From assembly GCA_040219555.1 (NCBI GenBank), contig JAVJSF010000014.1, positions 92,046-156,045 on the forward strand: a DNA stretch of 64,000 bases, in the 5' to 3' direction. The position numbers and the translations under genes are program-made. The DNA is from JAVJSF01 sp040219555 (lineage in GTDB: Bacteria; Actinomycetota; Thermoleophilia; Miltoncostaeales; Miltoncostaeaceae). Below, in pieces: positions 36,614 to 46,556 of this stretch; the first letter of the stretch is position 1; each line of letters opens with the position of its first letter. Below the pieces are notes generated by a model. That model was not told where the DNA came from. It did not search any database and saw only the letters and a list, made by a program, of their open reading frames with translations.

Positions 36614-37776
36614 GCATCATCGTCATCAAGCTCGGCTCGTCCACCCTGGTGGCGCCAGACGGCTCGCTGCGCGACGAGGTGCTCGAGGCCCGCGTGCGCG
36701 ACCTGGTCCGGGTCCGCCGCCAGGGCCACCGGCCGGTCCTGGTGTCCAGCGGTGCCGTCGCCTGCGGGGTCGGCCGCCTGGGCCTTCCCGCCCGCCCGTC
36801 CGCCCTGGCCGACATGCAGGCCGCGTCGGCCGTCGGTCAGGGGGTCCTGTTCCAGCGCTACAGCGAGCTCTTCTCGCCGCACGGGGTGGTGCCCGCGCAG
36901 GTGCTCCTGACCTCGCCGGACCTGGCCCGGCGACGCTCATACCTGAACGCCCGCCAGACGCTGACCCGCCTGCTGGACCTCGGCACCGTCCCGATCGTGA
37001 ACGAGAACGACACCACGGCCACCGACGAGCTGACCTTCGGCGACAACGACGTGCTGGCCGCACAGGTGGCCATCATGCTCGGCGCCGACCGCCTGCTGCT
37101 GCTGACCGAGCGCGATGGGCTGTACGGGGCCGGGGCGGACGGCCGCCCGGTGCTGCTGGGCGACCTGCCCGCGGGCACGCGCCCGCAGGACATCACGCTG
37201 GCGCCCATGGAGGGCTCGGCCCTCGGCCGTGGCGGGATCGCCAGCAAGGTCGCGGCGGCCGCGATGGCGACCGGCGGCGGCGTCGGCTGCGTGATCGCCT
37301 CCGGCTCGGCCGAGGGGGTCATCACCGGGTTGGCCTCCGGGCGGCACATCGGCACGCGCTTCCGGCCGACCGGCCGTCGCGAGCCCGCCTTCAAGCTCTG
37401 GCTGCGCCACGCCCGTGGCGAGTCGGGCACCATCGCCGTCGACGCCGGCGCGGCCCGTGCGCTGCGGGCTCGCGGCACCTCGCTACTGGCGGTGGGCGTG
37501 GTGGGCTGCGCCGGCTCGTTCCAGCCCGGGGATCTGGTGCGGGTGGTCGAGGAGTCGCGGCAGGAGACCGTGGGCAAGGGTATCGTTCGCCTGGCGATCG
37601 ACGAGCTGCGGGCGGTCGCGGGCATGAAGTCCGACGCCGTGAGGCAGGTCCTCCCGGAGGCGCCGGCGCAGGTGATCCACAGGGACGAGTTCGTGCTGGT
37701 CGAGGTGGCGCAGGGCGGGACGCCCGCACCGGGCGCGCCCGTGGCATCGTCGGGGGGGGAGCGCGGGGATGAGTGA
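36610..37776 (+). CDS. proB: Glutamate 5-kinase
   Basis: This 388-residue protein has an amino-acid kinase domain (VIKLGSSTLV, LVSSGAVACG, NENDTTATDEL, GGIASKVAAA) followed by a C-terminal PUA domain (about 290-380). It catalyses the first step of proline synthesis and is normally feedback-inhibited by proline. The GTG start is coupled to obg; it overlaps proA by 8 bases. Confidence 0.97.
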   Translation: MSIIVIKLGSSTLVAPDGSLRDEVLEARVRDLVRVRRQGHRPVLVSSGAVACGVGRLGLPARPSALADMQAASAVGQGVLFQRYSELFSPHGVVPAQVLLTSPDLARRRSYLNARQTLTRLLDLGTVPIVNENDTTATDELTFGDNDVLAAQVAIMLGADRLLLLTERDGLYGAGADGRPVLLGDLPAGTRPQDITLAPMEGSALGRGGIASKVAAAAMATGGGVGCVIASGSAEGVITGLASGRHIGTRFRPTGRREPAFKLWLRHARGESGTIAVDAGAARALRARGTSLLAVGVVGCAGSFQPGDLVRVVEESRQETVGKGIVRLAIDELRAVAGMKSDAVRQVLPEAPAQVIHRDEFVLVEVAQGGTPAPGAPVASSGGERGDE

Positions 37777-39022
37777 GCTCGAGCGGGTCGTGATCGATGT
37801 CCGCGAGGCCAGCCGGACGCTCGGCGCCCTCAGCGGGCAGCAGCGCGACCATGTGCTGCACGTCATGGCCGAGGCCCTCGAGCGCCGGCGCAAGGAGATC
37901 CTCACCGAGAACGCTGCGGACATCGAGGCCGCCCGGCACGACCGGTTGGCGCCGGCGCTGATCGACCGGCTCTACCTCGACGAGGACCGCATCGCCGACA
38001 TCGCCGCGAGCGTGCGCCGCGTGGCGGCGCTGCCCGACCCGGTGGGGGAGGTCGACGGCGGGCGCCGGCTGGCGAACGGGCTCGACATCGTCCGCCGCCG
38101 CGTGCCGCTCGGAGTGGTGGCCGTGGTCTACGAGGCCCGCCCGAACGTCACCGTCGACGCCGCGGCGCTGTGTGTGAAGAGCGGGAACGCCGTCATCCTG
38201 CGCGGCAGCGGCAGCGCGCGACGGTCCAACCTGATCATGGCCGAGGTGCTCGCGGGCGCACTCATCGAGGCGGACGCGCCGCGCTGGGCGGTGGCGATGC
38301 TGGGGTCCGACCGCGAGGAACTGCGGCGCCTGATCGCCGACGAGGGCGCCGTGGACCTGGTGATCCCGCGCGGCGGCGAGGCCCTGAAGGGCTTCCTCAA
38401 GGAGCATGCGCGGGTGCCGGTCATCTACGCGGCCTCGGGCAACAACCACGTGTATGTCGATGCCGGCGCCGATCCCGAGCAGGCGGCGCGCATCGTGCTG
38501 AACGCCAAGGTTCAGCGGCCCGGGGTGTGCAACGCCGCCGAGACCCTGCTGGTGCACCGCTCGGCGGCGCCCGAGTGCCTGCCCCTGATCGCCTCGCGGC
38601 TGCGTCAGCACGGGGTCGAGTTGCGCGTCGATCCCGCCGCCCGCGAGGTCCTCGGCGTCTCCGCCGAGGGGCTCGCCGCCGCGACCGACGAGGACTTCGC
38701 CACCGAGTTCCTCGCGCTCACCATCGCCGTCCGGGTGGTGGACGACATCGATCAGGCCATCGCGCACATCGCCCGCTTCGGATCTGGGCACAGCGAGGCC
38801 ATCGTCACCGGATCGGCGTCGTCGGTGCGCACCTTCGAGGCGCGAGTCGACGCCGCCGCGGTCTACATCAACGCCTCCACGCGCTTCACCGACGGCGGCG
38901 AGTTCGGCATGGGTGCCGAGATCGGGATCTCCACCCAGAAGCTGCACGCTCGCGGGCCGATCGGCCTGGCCGAGCTCACCACGTACAAGTACGTCATCAC
39001 CGGGGACGGGCACGTCCGGTAG
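37769..39022 (+). CDS. proA: Gamma-glutamyl phosphate reductase
   Basis: This 417-residue aldehyde-dehydrogenase-fold enzyme has the catalytic cysteine in RPGVCNAAETLLVH and the conserved ILRGSGSARRSN. It reduces glutamyl-5-phosphate, the ProB product, to the semialdehyde. It overlaps proB by 8 bases, and nadD begins 16 bases after its stop or within its end. Confidence 0.97.
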   Translation: MSELERVVIDVREASRTLGALSGQQRDHVLHVMAEALERRRKEILTENAADIEAARHDRLAPALIDRLYLDEDRIADIAASVRRVAALPDPVGEVDGGRRLANGLDIVRRRVPLGVVAVVYEARPNVTVDAAALCVKSGNAVILRGSGSARRSNLIMAEVLAGALIEADAPRWAVAMLGSDREELRRLIADEGAVDLVIPRGGEALKGFLKEHARVPVIYAASGNNHVYVDAGADPEQAARIVLNAKVQRPGVCNAAETLLVHRSAAPECLPLIASRLRQHGVELRVDPAAREVLGVSAEGLAAATDEDFATEFLALTIAVRVVDDIDQAIAHIARFGSGHSEAIVTGSASSVRTFEARVDAAAVYINASTRFTDGGEFGMGAEIGISTQKLHARGPIGLAELTTYKYVITGDGHVR

Positions 39023-39038
39023 CGCTCAGCGGGTCGGC

Positions 39039-39632
39039 GTGCTGGGCGGGTCCTTCGACCCGCCCCACATCGGCCACCTGGTGGTCGCCGCCGAGGCGCT
39101 CTGGCGGCTGGGCCTGGACGAGCTCCTTCTGGTCCCCGCCGGCGTCCCGCCGCACAAGCCGGGGGGCACCGAGGCCGACGGGGAGCGCCGGCTGACCTGG
39201 TGCGCGGCCCTCGCGGCCACCCAGCCCGGTCTGAGCGTCTCCCGGTGCGAGATCGACCGTGCGGGCCCCAGCTACACCGCCGACACCCTCGGGCAGCTCG
39301 CGGCGGAGCGTCCCGGGGCGGCCCTGTGGTTCCTGATGGGGTCCGACCAGCTCGCCGGCCTGCCGACCTGGCGCTCGCCGGAGCGGATCCTCGCCCTCGC
39401 GCGCCTGGGCGTGGTGCCGCGCCCGCCCCACTCGCTCGCGGACGTCGAGGCGCTGGGTGCCACGCTGGCCCCCGGGCGCGTCGATCTGGTGGACGCCCCG
39501 CGGATGGACGTCTCCTCCACGCTGGTCCGCGCGCGCCTGGCGGCGGGGCTGCCCGTGCGTCACCTCGTCCCGCACGGGGTGTGGGATTCGCTGGTCGCGG
39601 AGGGTCTGGTACCCTCGCCGCATTCGTCGTAG
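39039..39632 (+). CDS. nadD: Nicotinate-nucleotide adenylyltransferase
   Basis: This protein (197 residues from GTG 39039) has the nucleotidyltransferase HIGH-like motif GGSFDPPHIGHLVVA and the C-terminal MDVSSTLVRARLAAG (ISSTxxR motif). It makes NaAD in NAD synthesis. The start is uncertain: relatives have a few residues before GGSFDP (here RVGVL), and GTG 39039 cuts the first strand short. The only other in-frame canonical start, GTG 38913, would overlap proA by 110 bases. No SD clearly settles it. Confidence 0.88.
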   Translation: MLGGSFDPPHIGHLVVAAEALWRLGLDELLLVPAGVPPHKPGGTEADGERRLTWCAALAATQPGLSVSRCEIDRAGPSYTADTLGQLAAERPGAALWFLMGSDQLAGLPTWRSPERILALARLGVVPRPPHSLADVEALGATLAPGRVDLVDAPRMDVSSTLVRARLAAGLPVRHLVPHGVWDSLVAEGLVPSPHSS

Positions 39633-39664
39633 AAGAGAAAGGCACCGCGTCGGACACCGGTGAG

Positions 39665-40006
39665 ATGGCACGTGCCGCAGCGGGCGCGGCCGAAAGCAAG
39701 AACGCCCGCGACATCGTGCTGCTGGACATGCGCGAGTTGGTCGCCTACACGGACCACATGGTGGTGTGCACGGGGCAGACCCCGCGCCAGACCAAGGCCA
39801 TCGCCGACGAGGTACGCCAGGTCATGAAGGCCGACCACGGGCTGCTGCCGCGCAAGGTCGAGGGCGACCGCGAGGGCGAGTGGATCCTGATGGACTACAT
39901 CGATGTCGTGGTCCATGTGTTCACCCCGCAGGCGCGCGACTTCTACCGCCTCGACCGGCTCTGGAACGAGGCGCCGCGCGAGGCCTACGCGGCGGCCGCG
40001 TCCTAG
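39665..40006 (+). CDS. rsfS: Ribosomal silencing factor RsfS
   Basis: This 113-residue protein has the RsfS/DUF143 fold: DIVLLDMRELVAYTDHMVV, TPRQTKAIADEV and WILMDYIDVVVHVFTPQARDFY. It binds L14 and blocks subunit joining in starvation. ATG 39665 is preceded only by GGTGAG; a longer frame upstream runs through nadD. It follows nadD, as in most bacteria. Confidence 0.95.
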   Translation: MARAAAGAAESKNARDIVLLDMRELVAYTDHMVVCTGQTPRQTKAIADEVRQVMKADHGLLPRKVEGDREGEWILMDYIDVVVHVFTPQARDFYRLDRLWNEAPREAYAAAAS

Positions 40007-40018
40007 CGAGGAGCACCC

Positions 40019-40047
40019 TTCCGCCCGGCGATCCCGTGGCCTATACT
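40019..40047 (+). promoter_or_regulatory. Probable promoter of tRNA-Ala
   Basis: TTCCGC (40019-40024), a 17-base spacer, then TATACT (40042-40047), 11 bases before the tRNA 5' end. The -10 is good; the -35 is weak. Confidence 0.5.
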
Positions 40048-40058
40048 TCCGCCGCCCC

Positions 40059-40131
40059 GGGGGATTAGCTCAGCTGGGAGAGCGCTACGCTGGCAGCGTA
40101 GAGGTCACCGGTTCGATCCCGGTATCCTCCA
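40059..40131 (+). tRNA. tRNA-Ala (anticodon GGC)
   Basis: The acceptor pair is GGGGGAT / ATCCTCC, with a G3-U70 wobble pair, the alanine identity element. The anticodon loop is CTGGCAG and the discriminator is A. CCA is not encoded. Confidence 0.96.
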
Positions 40132-40140
40132 CTCGGACGA

Positions 40141-40166
40141 AAGGCCCCGCACCGCGGGGCCTTTTT
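40141..40166 (+). terminator. Intrinsic terminator after tRNA-Ala
   Basis: A perfect 10-bp stem (40141-40150 with 40154-40163) has a 3-base loop and runs into a tract of five T (40162-40166). It is the clearest intrinsic terminator in the window. Confidence 0.9.
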
Positions 40167-40280
40167 CGTGGCCGCGGAGCCACGACCGGGCGGCGCACCG
40201 CGGCCCCGCGGGTGCCGCGCCGGCCGCCGGCCGCCGTCTCTCGTCACCGCGGTCCCGCCCCGGGCCCGGCGCCGGTGGGG

Positions 40281-40286
40281 TATGCT
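40281..40286 (+). promoter_or_regulatory. Candidate -10 element for ilvN (leaderless)
   Basis: TATGCT ends 8 bases before the ilvN GTG, so transcription would start at the start codon. There is no SD before the GTG and no clear -35. Confidence 0.45.
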
Positions 40287-40294
40287 CCCGCGTC

Positions 40295-40780
40295 GTGAAA
40301 CACACCCTTTCGGTCCTGGTCGAGAACAAGCCGGGAGTCCTCTCCCGCGTGTCGGGACTCTTCACCCGGCGCGGCTTCAACATCGACTCGCTCGCGGTGA
40401 GCCCGACGGAGGATCCCGCGCGGTCGCGCATGACGGTGACCGTCGATTCCAGCCAGTTCCCGGTCGAGCAGATCGCCAAGCAGGTCGACAAGCTCATCAA
40501 CGTCATCAAGATCCGCGATCTCGATCCGAAGCACGCGGTCCAGCGCGAGCTGGCGCTCATCAAGCTCCAGGCCGACGCAAGCAACCGCGGCGAGGTGATC
40601 CAGCTGGTCGAGATCTTCGACGGGCAGATCGTGGACGTGGGCACCGACTCCATCACCGTGCAGGTCACGGGCGAGTCGGACGTGCTCGACAACTTCGAGG
40701 CACTGGTCCAGCACTTCGGCGTGATCGAGCTGGTGAAGACGGGCGTGGTCGCCCTCGGCCGGGGCTCCTCCAGCACCTGA
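40295..40780 (+). CDS. ilvN: Acetolactate synthase small (regulatory) subunit
   Basis: This 161-residue protein has an N-terminal ACT domain (LSVLVENKPGVLSRVSGLF, valine feedback site) and a second ACT-like C-terminal half, the usual IlvN/IlvH size. It regulates the first common step of branched-chain synthesis. The catalytic subunit gene ilvB, normally adjacent upstream, is not in this window; a tRNA-Ala and its terminator occupy that spot. The GTG start has no SD. Confidence 0.96.
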   Translation: MKHTLSVLVENKPGVLSRVSGLFTRRGFNIDSLAVSPTEDPARSRMTVTVDSSQFPVEQIAKQVDKLINVIKIRDLDPKHAVQRELALIKLQADASNRGEVIQLVEIFDGQIVDVGTDSITVQVTGESDVLDNFEALVQHFGVIELVKTGVVALGRGSSST

Positions 40781-40881
40781 CGCCGCCCCGGGGGAACGCG
40801 TCACCGCACCAGGATCCACCCGCACGGCAGCCCCGTGCCCCCCGACGAGACGAAGCGCAACACACGAATCCGGAGCGCGGA

Positions 40882-41877
<996 letters not shown>

Positions 41878-41976
41878 GTCCCCGCACCCGCCCCCCGCAC
41901 GGCCCGCGAGCTGGAACGGAGTTCCAACCTGACCCCCGAGACGAGCACCACCCCCACGCAGACGGCCACCGCACCG

Positions 41977-43146
41977 GTGACCGTCGGAGCACTCAAGAGC
42001 ACGCTGATGGTCCCCGGCCCCACGCCGTTGCCACCCAGCGTGGAGGCCGCCGGCGCGCGGCCGATCATCTACGCGCGCAGCGGCGAGTTCGTCGCGATCT
42101 GGCAGGACATGGCCGCGCGCCTGGCCCGCGTCTTCCAGACCGCTTCCGAGGTCCTCGTCTTCGCCTCGTCGGGCACAGGCGCCATGTCGTCGGCCATCGC
42201 CAACCTCGCCGCGCGCGGCGAGCGGGTGATGGTCGCCTCGGCCGGGCATTTCGGCAACCGCTGGGCGTCCATCGCCAAGGACCACGGCCTCGATGTGCTC
42301 CACCACGAGTGTGAGTGGGGGCAGTCGCTGGACCCGGACGCCATCGCGGCGGCCCTGGCCGACGAGCCGGACATCCGCGTGGTGTTCACGACCCAGAGCG
42401 AGACCTCGACCGGAGCGGTCAACGACCTGCCGGCCATCCGCGCCGCCGTGGGTGACCGCCTGCTGGTGGCCGACGCCATCTCGGGCCTCGGCGTGGTCGA
42501 TCTGCCGATGGACCGCTGGGGCATCGACGTGGTGGTCTCGGGCTCCCAGAAGGGCCTGATGACGCCCCCCGGCATGGCCTTCATCGCCGCCACCGAGCGC
42601 GCCATCGCCCGCTCCACCGAGCTCGGCCCGGGCGGCCACTACCTCGACTGGGACCGCACCCGCAAGGGGCAGAACCAGGACCCGCCGCGCACCGCCTTCA
42701 CCCCTCCGGTGACGCTGGTGGCACAGCTGCAGGCGGCGCTGGAGCACATCGAGGACGAGGGCCTCCAGAACGTCTTCCAGCGCCACCGGGTGCTGGGGCG
42801 CATCTGCCGCGCCGGCGTCGTGGGCGCGGGCCTCGACCTGCTCGGCCCCGAGAACCCCGAAGCCAACGTCGTGACGTCGTTCCGCGTGCCCGAGGGCGTC
42901 GACGGCAAGGCCATCCCGCGCCTGATGCGCGACCGCTTCGGCATCACCATCGCCGGCGGCCAGGGCAAGCTGTCGGGTCAGATCTGTCGCTTCGGCCACT
43001 GCGGCTACTACGACTATCGCGACATCTTCACCGCCATCGGGGCGCTGGAGCTGGTGCTCGCGGAGCTGGGGCAGCCGGTGACCCTCGGAGCGGGGGTCTC
43101 CGCCGTCCAGCGCAGTCTCGCCGAGGCGATGGGGGTGGGCGCGTGA
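41977..43146 (+). CDS. Class V aminotransferase (serine/alanine-glyoxylate type), serA partner
   Basis: This 389-residue PLP enzyme has the lysine in VSGSQKGLMTPPG and the STLMVPGPTPLPP start of the alanine-glyoxylate/serine-pyruvate family. It may transaminate serine, alanine, glyoxylate or, given its GTGA overlap with serA, phosphohydroxypyruvate in place of SerC. GTG 41977 has no SD. CTG 41929 in the same frame has GGAG (41918-41921) seven bases upstream and would add 16 non-conserved residues, so the true start may be the CTG. Confidence 0.9.
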   Translation: MTVGALKSTLMVPGPTPLPPSVEAAGARPIIYARSGEFVAIWQDMAARLARVFQTASEVLVFASSGTGAMSSAIANLAARGERVMVASAGHFGNRWASIAKDHGLDVLHHECEWGQSLDPDAIAAALADEPDIRVVFTTQSETSTGAVNDLPAIRAAVGDRLLVADAISGLGVVDLPMDRWGIDVVVSGSQKGLMTPPGMAFIAATERAIARSTELGPGGHYLDWDRTRKGQNQDPPRTAFTPPVTLVAQLQAALEHIEDEGLQNVFQRHRVLGRICRAGVVGAGLDLLGPENPEANVVTSFRVPEGVDGKAIPRLMRDRFGITIAGGQGKLSGQICRFGHCGYYDYRDIFTAIGALELVLAELGQPVTLGAGVSAVQRSLAEAMGVGA

Positions 43147-44726
43147 GCGGCGACCTGCGGGTCCTCGTGGCCGAGAAGATCGCGCCGGCGGGCGTGGAGT
43201 ATCTCTCCGAGCGGTTCTCGGTCGACGAGCGCCTGGGCCTCGACGCGGCCGGGGTGGCCGAGATCATCGCCGACTACGACGCCATCGTGGTGCGCAGCGC
43301 CACCAAGGTCACGGCCGACCTGATCGCCGCCGCGCCCCGTCTGAAGGTGGTGGGGCGCGCCGGCACCGGCGTGGACAACGTGGACGTCGAGGCGGCCACC
43401 CGCCGCGGCATCATCGTCTGCAACGCGGCCGGATCGAACTCGCTGTCGGCCGCGGAGCACGCCATCGCCCTGATGCTGGCCCAGGCGCGCAACATCGCCC
43501 AGGCGCACGACGCCCTGGTGGACGGCCGCTGGGATCGCAGCAAGTACTCCGGCATCGAGATCACGGGCAAGACCCTGGGCGTCCTGGGGTTCGGCCGCAT
43601 CGGCCAGCTCGTGGCCGAGCGCGCCAAGGGCCTGGGGATGAACGTGGTCGCCTTCGACCCGTTCGTCACCGACTCGCGCTACCGCGAGCTGGGCGTCGAG
43701 CGCGCCGGGAGCGCCGACGACCTCTATGCGGTCTCCGACTTCGTGAGCGTCCACCTGGCATCCACTCCGGAGACGCGCGGCTCGATCAACGCCGCGGTCT
43801 TCGCGAAGATGAAGCCGGGTGCCCGCCTGATCAACGCCGCGCGCGGCGACATCGTGGACACCGACGACCTCGTCGCCGCCATCCAGAGCGGCCACCTGGG
43901 CGGCGCCGGCATCGATGTGTTCGCCCAGGAGCCCACCACCGAGAGTCCGCTGTTCGGCCTCCCGGGCGTTGTGGTCACGCCGCACCTGGGTGCCTCCACC
44001 TCCGAGGCCCAGGACCGGGCCGGCGTGGTGGTCGCCGAGCAGGTGGCGGCCGCGCTCACCGGCGGCGTCGTGACCTCGGCGGTCAACATCCCCGCCGTGG
44101 GCCCCGAGGCGCTCGCCGTGCTGGGCCCCTTCCTGCCCCTGGCCACCCAGCTCGGCAAGCTGGTGGCCGCCTTAGTCGACGGCGTGGCCTCCCCGCTGGA
44201 GATCAACTACGAGGGCCACCTGGCCGACCTGGACACCCGCCTGCTGACCTCGGCGGTCCTGACCGGCGCCCTGGAAGGGCACGTCGAGGACCCCGTCAAC
44301 GTGGTCAACGCCGGGTCGCTCGCCGCCGAGCGGGGCATCACCTGGACCGAGACCTCGACCCCGCAGTCGCGGGACTACACGAACCGCCTCACCGTGGCGG
44401 CCGGCGGGGTCGACGTGGGGGGGACGACCGTGGGCACCACCTCGCGGCCCCGGCTGGTCCAGGTCTTCGGGCAGGAGATCGACATCGAGCTCTCCCCTCA
44501 TCTGGGCATCTTCCGCTACACGGACGTGCCCGGTCAGATCGGTCGGGTGGGCACGCTGCTCGGGGAGTCGAAGGTGAACATCGCCTCGGCCGCCGTGTCG
44601 CGCTCCGAGGACGCCGGCGCCGCCGTGATGGTGGTGGCCGTCGACAGCCCCGTCTCGGACGAGACCGTGGCCCGCATCGCCGCCCTCGAAGGGTTCGAGG
44701 ACGCGCGTTTTGTCAGCCTGGCCTGA
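43143..44726 (+). CDS. serA: D-3-phosphoglycerate dehydrogenase
   Basis: This 527-residue enzyme has the NAD Rossmann motif LGVLGFGRIGQLVA, the 2-hydroxyacid dehydrogenase active site (INAARGDIVD and PHLGASTSEAQ), an ASB domain and a C-terminal ACT domain (HLGIFRYTDVPGQIGRVGTLLG) for serine feedback. It is the first step of serine synthesis. The GTG start overlaps the aminotransferase stop by 4 bases. Confidence 0.97.
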   Translation: MSGDLRVLVAEKIAPAGVEYLSERFSVDERLGLDAAGVAEIIADYDAIVVRSATKVTADLIAAAPRLKVVGRAGTGVDNVDVEAATRRGIIVCNAAGSNSLSAAEHAIALMLAQARNIAQAHDALVDGRWDRSKYSGIEITGKTLGVLGFGRIGQLVAERAKGLGMNVVAFDPFVTDSRYRELGVERAGSADDLYAVSDFVSVHLASTPETRGSINAAVFAKMKPGARLINAARGDIVDTDDLVAAIQSGHLGGAGIDVFAQEPTTESPLFGLPGVVVTPHLGASTSEAQDRAGVVVAEQVAAALTGGVVTSAVNIPAVGPEALAVLGPFLPLATQLGKLVAALVDGVASPLEINYEGHLADLDTRLLTSAVLTGALEGHVEDPVNVVNAGSLAAERGITWTETSTPQSRDYTNRLTVAAGGVDVGGTTVGTTSRPRLVQVFGQEIDIELSPHLGIFRYTDVPGQIGRVGTLLGESKVNIASAAVSRSEDAGAAVMVVAVDSPVSDETVARIAALEGFEDARFVSLA

Positions 44727-44738
44727 CCCCGTGACCCG

Positions 44739-46091
44739 GTGAGCCCGGGGGCGGCGGGTTCTGCTCCGGCCGCACGACGAACAGGCGCGCGATTGCTGCG
44801 CGCCGTGCTCGGCGGGGGCTTGGCGGCATGGCTCCACGCGCTGGCCCCCTTGGCCGCCCCGGTCCCGGCCCAGTCGTTCGTCAGCCTCGTGGACGGTCCG
44901 GTCATCGTCATGCCCCAGGGCGCCGGAGCCGCCGCCGCCCCGGAGGCGCTGCGGTTGCGCGTTCGGCTGCCATCGGGTGTCACTGTGGCCCTCACCCCCC
45001 TGCGCGAGGCGCGTGGACCCGGGGGCGCCCTGGCGTGGAACGGCCGGCGGGGCGACGAGGCCAGGGGTCCACGGGCGCCGGACGGCCGCTATCGGCTCAC
45101 GGTGGAGACGGCTGACGGACGATCCCGTCCGTCCACCCCGGTCCTTGTCGTGCTGGACTCCGTCCCGCCGCGCCTCGCGGTGACCGCTGCGGATCCGGTC
45201 GCGACGTGGCAGGGGACGTCGGTAGGGCTCCGGGTCGCGGTGCGCGACCGGGCGCCGGTCCGCGTGCGGATGATCGTGACCGCGGTCGGCGGCCGGCCCC
45301 TGGCGGCCGGCCCTTGGCGCGGGGCCGGACAGGTGCCTCTGCCCGCCTCTGCTGCGGCCGGGGGGCGGGTGGGCACCGTCCTCGCCGTGATCCAGGGCCG
45401 TGACGCCGCGGGCAACCTTTCCTCGTCCGGGCCCCGCGCGGTCGTGCTCCCCGGATCGCCCGGGCCTGCGCGTGTCACGAGGAGAGTGAGCACGGCGCGT
45501 CCGTGGGTGGCCCTCACCGTCGACGATGGGTACGACCCTGTGGCGCTGTCGTCGATGGTGTCGACCGCCGTGAGCATGCGCGCGCCGTTGCTGCTCTGCG
45601 TGAACGGCGGGGCGGTGGCGCGCTACTCGCCGGCGCTGGTGGCCCGGTTGCGCGCGGCCGCTCGCGACGGCTGGGTGCAGGCCTGCAACCACGGCCACTC
45701 GCACGCCACGGCGAGTGGGACCCCCTACGGGATCGCGTACCGCGACATATTCGCCAGCCTCGTCTGGGACCGAACCATCGGGCAGTCCTCGCGACCGTTC
45801 TACCGGCCCCCCTACGGCGCCGTCGGCCCTGGCATCGCGGCCGCCGCGGGCGACCTCGGGTACCGGCATGTGCTCCTGTGGGACGTCGACACCAACGACT
45901 GGCTCCACCGCTCGGCGGAGCGGACGACCGCCCACGTGATGGCCGAGGCAGGTCGCGGATCGGTGATCCTGATGCACGGCTTGCCGTCGTCGGCCGCAGC
46001 GCTACCCGGAATCGTCCGGGGTCTCCGCTCACGCGGCCTCGAGCCGGTCGCGATCGGCGACCTCCTGGCCTCCGGCGAGCCTCTGCGCTGA
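44739..46091 (+). CDS. Secreted polysaccharide deacetylase with N-terminal Ig-like region
   Basis: This 450-residue protein has an N-terminal signal peptide or anchor (about 18-45), one or two beta-sandwich (Ig/FlgD-like) domains to about 245, then a NodB deacetylase domain. The motifs are LTVDDGYDP (motif 1, TVDDG rather than TFDDG), HGHSH (motif 2), RPPYGA (3), DVDTNDW (4) and ILMHG (5). The metal-binding His/Asp set is intact. It probably deacetylates cell-wall glycan or an exopolysaccharide. It starts 12 bases after serA, although the roles are unrelated. Confidence 0.9.
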   Translation: MSPGAAGSAPAARRTGARLLRAVLGGGLAAWLHALAPLAAPVPAQSFVSLVDGPVIVMPQGAGAAAAPEALRLRVRLPSGVTVALTPLREARGPGGALAWNGRRGDEARGPRAPDGRYRLTVETADGRSRPSTPVLVVLDSVPPRLAVTAADPVATWQGTSVGLRVAVRDRAPVRVRMIVTAVGGRPLAAGPWRGAGQVPLPASAAAGGRVGTVLAVIQGRDAAGNLSSSGPRAVVLPGSPGPARVTRRVSTARPWVALTVDDGYDPVALSSMVSTAVSMRAPLLLCVNGGAVARYSPALVARLRAAARDGWVQACNHGHSHATASGTPYGIAYRDIFASLVWDRTIGQSSRPFYRPPYGAVGPGIAAAAGDLGYRHVLLWDVDTNDWLHRSAERTTAHVMAEAGRGSVILMHGLPSSAAALPGIVRGLRSRGLEPVAIGDLLASGEPLR

Positions 46092-46147
46092 CGGGTCCTG
46101 CGGGCCGCGGGCTCACCCTCACCCGCCGGCGCGCCGATGTCCGCTCT

Positions 46148-46417
46148 GTGGACATCCCGGAGCCCCCGTCGTCGGTCGCCCTCTCGCGGCCCGGCGCCGT
46201 CATCGCCGCCATCGAGCGCTGCATGGCGGCGCGTCTGACCCCGGACCGGTCCGGCTGGTCGGCGGCATCGCACCTGTCGCGCGACCTGGAGCGCCACTTC
46301 GGCGTGGTCGCGCCGGGGCCGGCGATCGAGGCCGCCCTGCGGGTGCTCGCCTCCCGCCGGCGCGTCAGCCTGCGCGCCGACGACGACGGCGCCCTCTGGT
46401 ACCGCCTGCGGGGCTGA
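46148..46417 (+). CDS. Small hypothetical protein
   Basis: This 89-residue protein (from GTG 46148) has a predicted helical, winged-helix-like rhythm (VIAAIERCMAARL..., LERHFGV, AALRVLASRRRVSLRADD, ending LWYRLRG) that may bind nucleic acid. No family was recognised. No SD is seen, and the frame stays open upstream, so the start is uncertain. Confidence 0.5.
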   Translation: MDIPEPPSSVALSRPGAVIAAIERCMAARLTPDRSGWSAASHLSRDLERHFGVVAPGPAIEAALRVLASRRRVSLRADDDGALWYRLRG

Positions 46418-46556
46418 ACCGGCCCGGCGCCGGCGGCCGGCGCCCCCGATGGGGGACTGCGTCGCCATCGTCACAACATGGTGTCTTGACCAGTGCAACA
46501 TGTCGCGCATAGCGTGACGGGGCTGGTTCCTGATTTCCCGACCCAGAGGGGGGACG

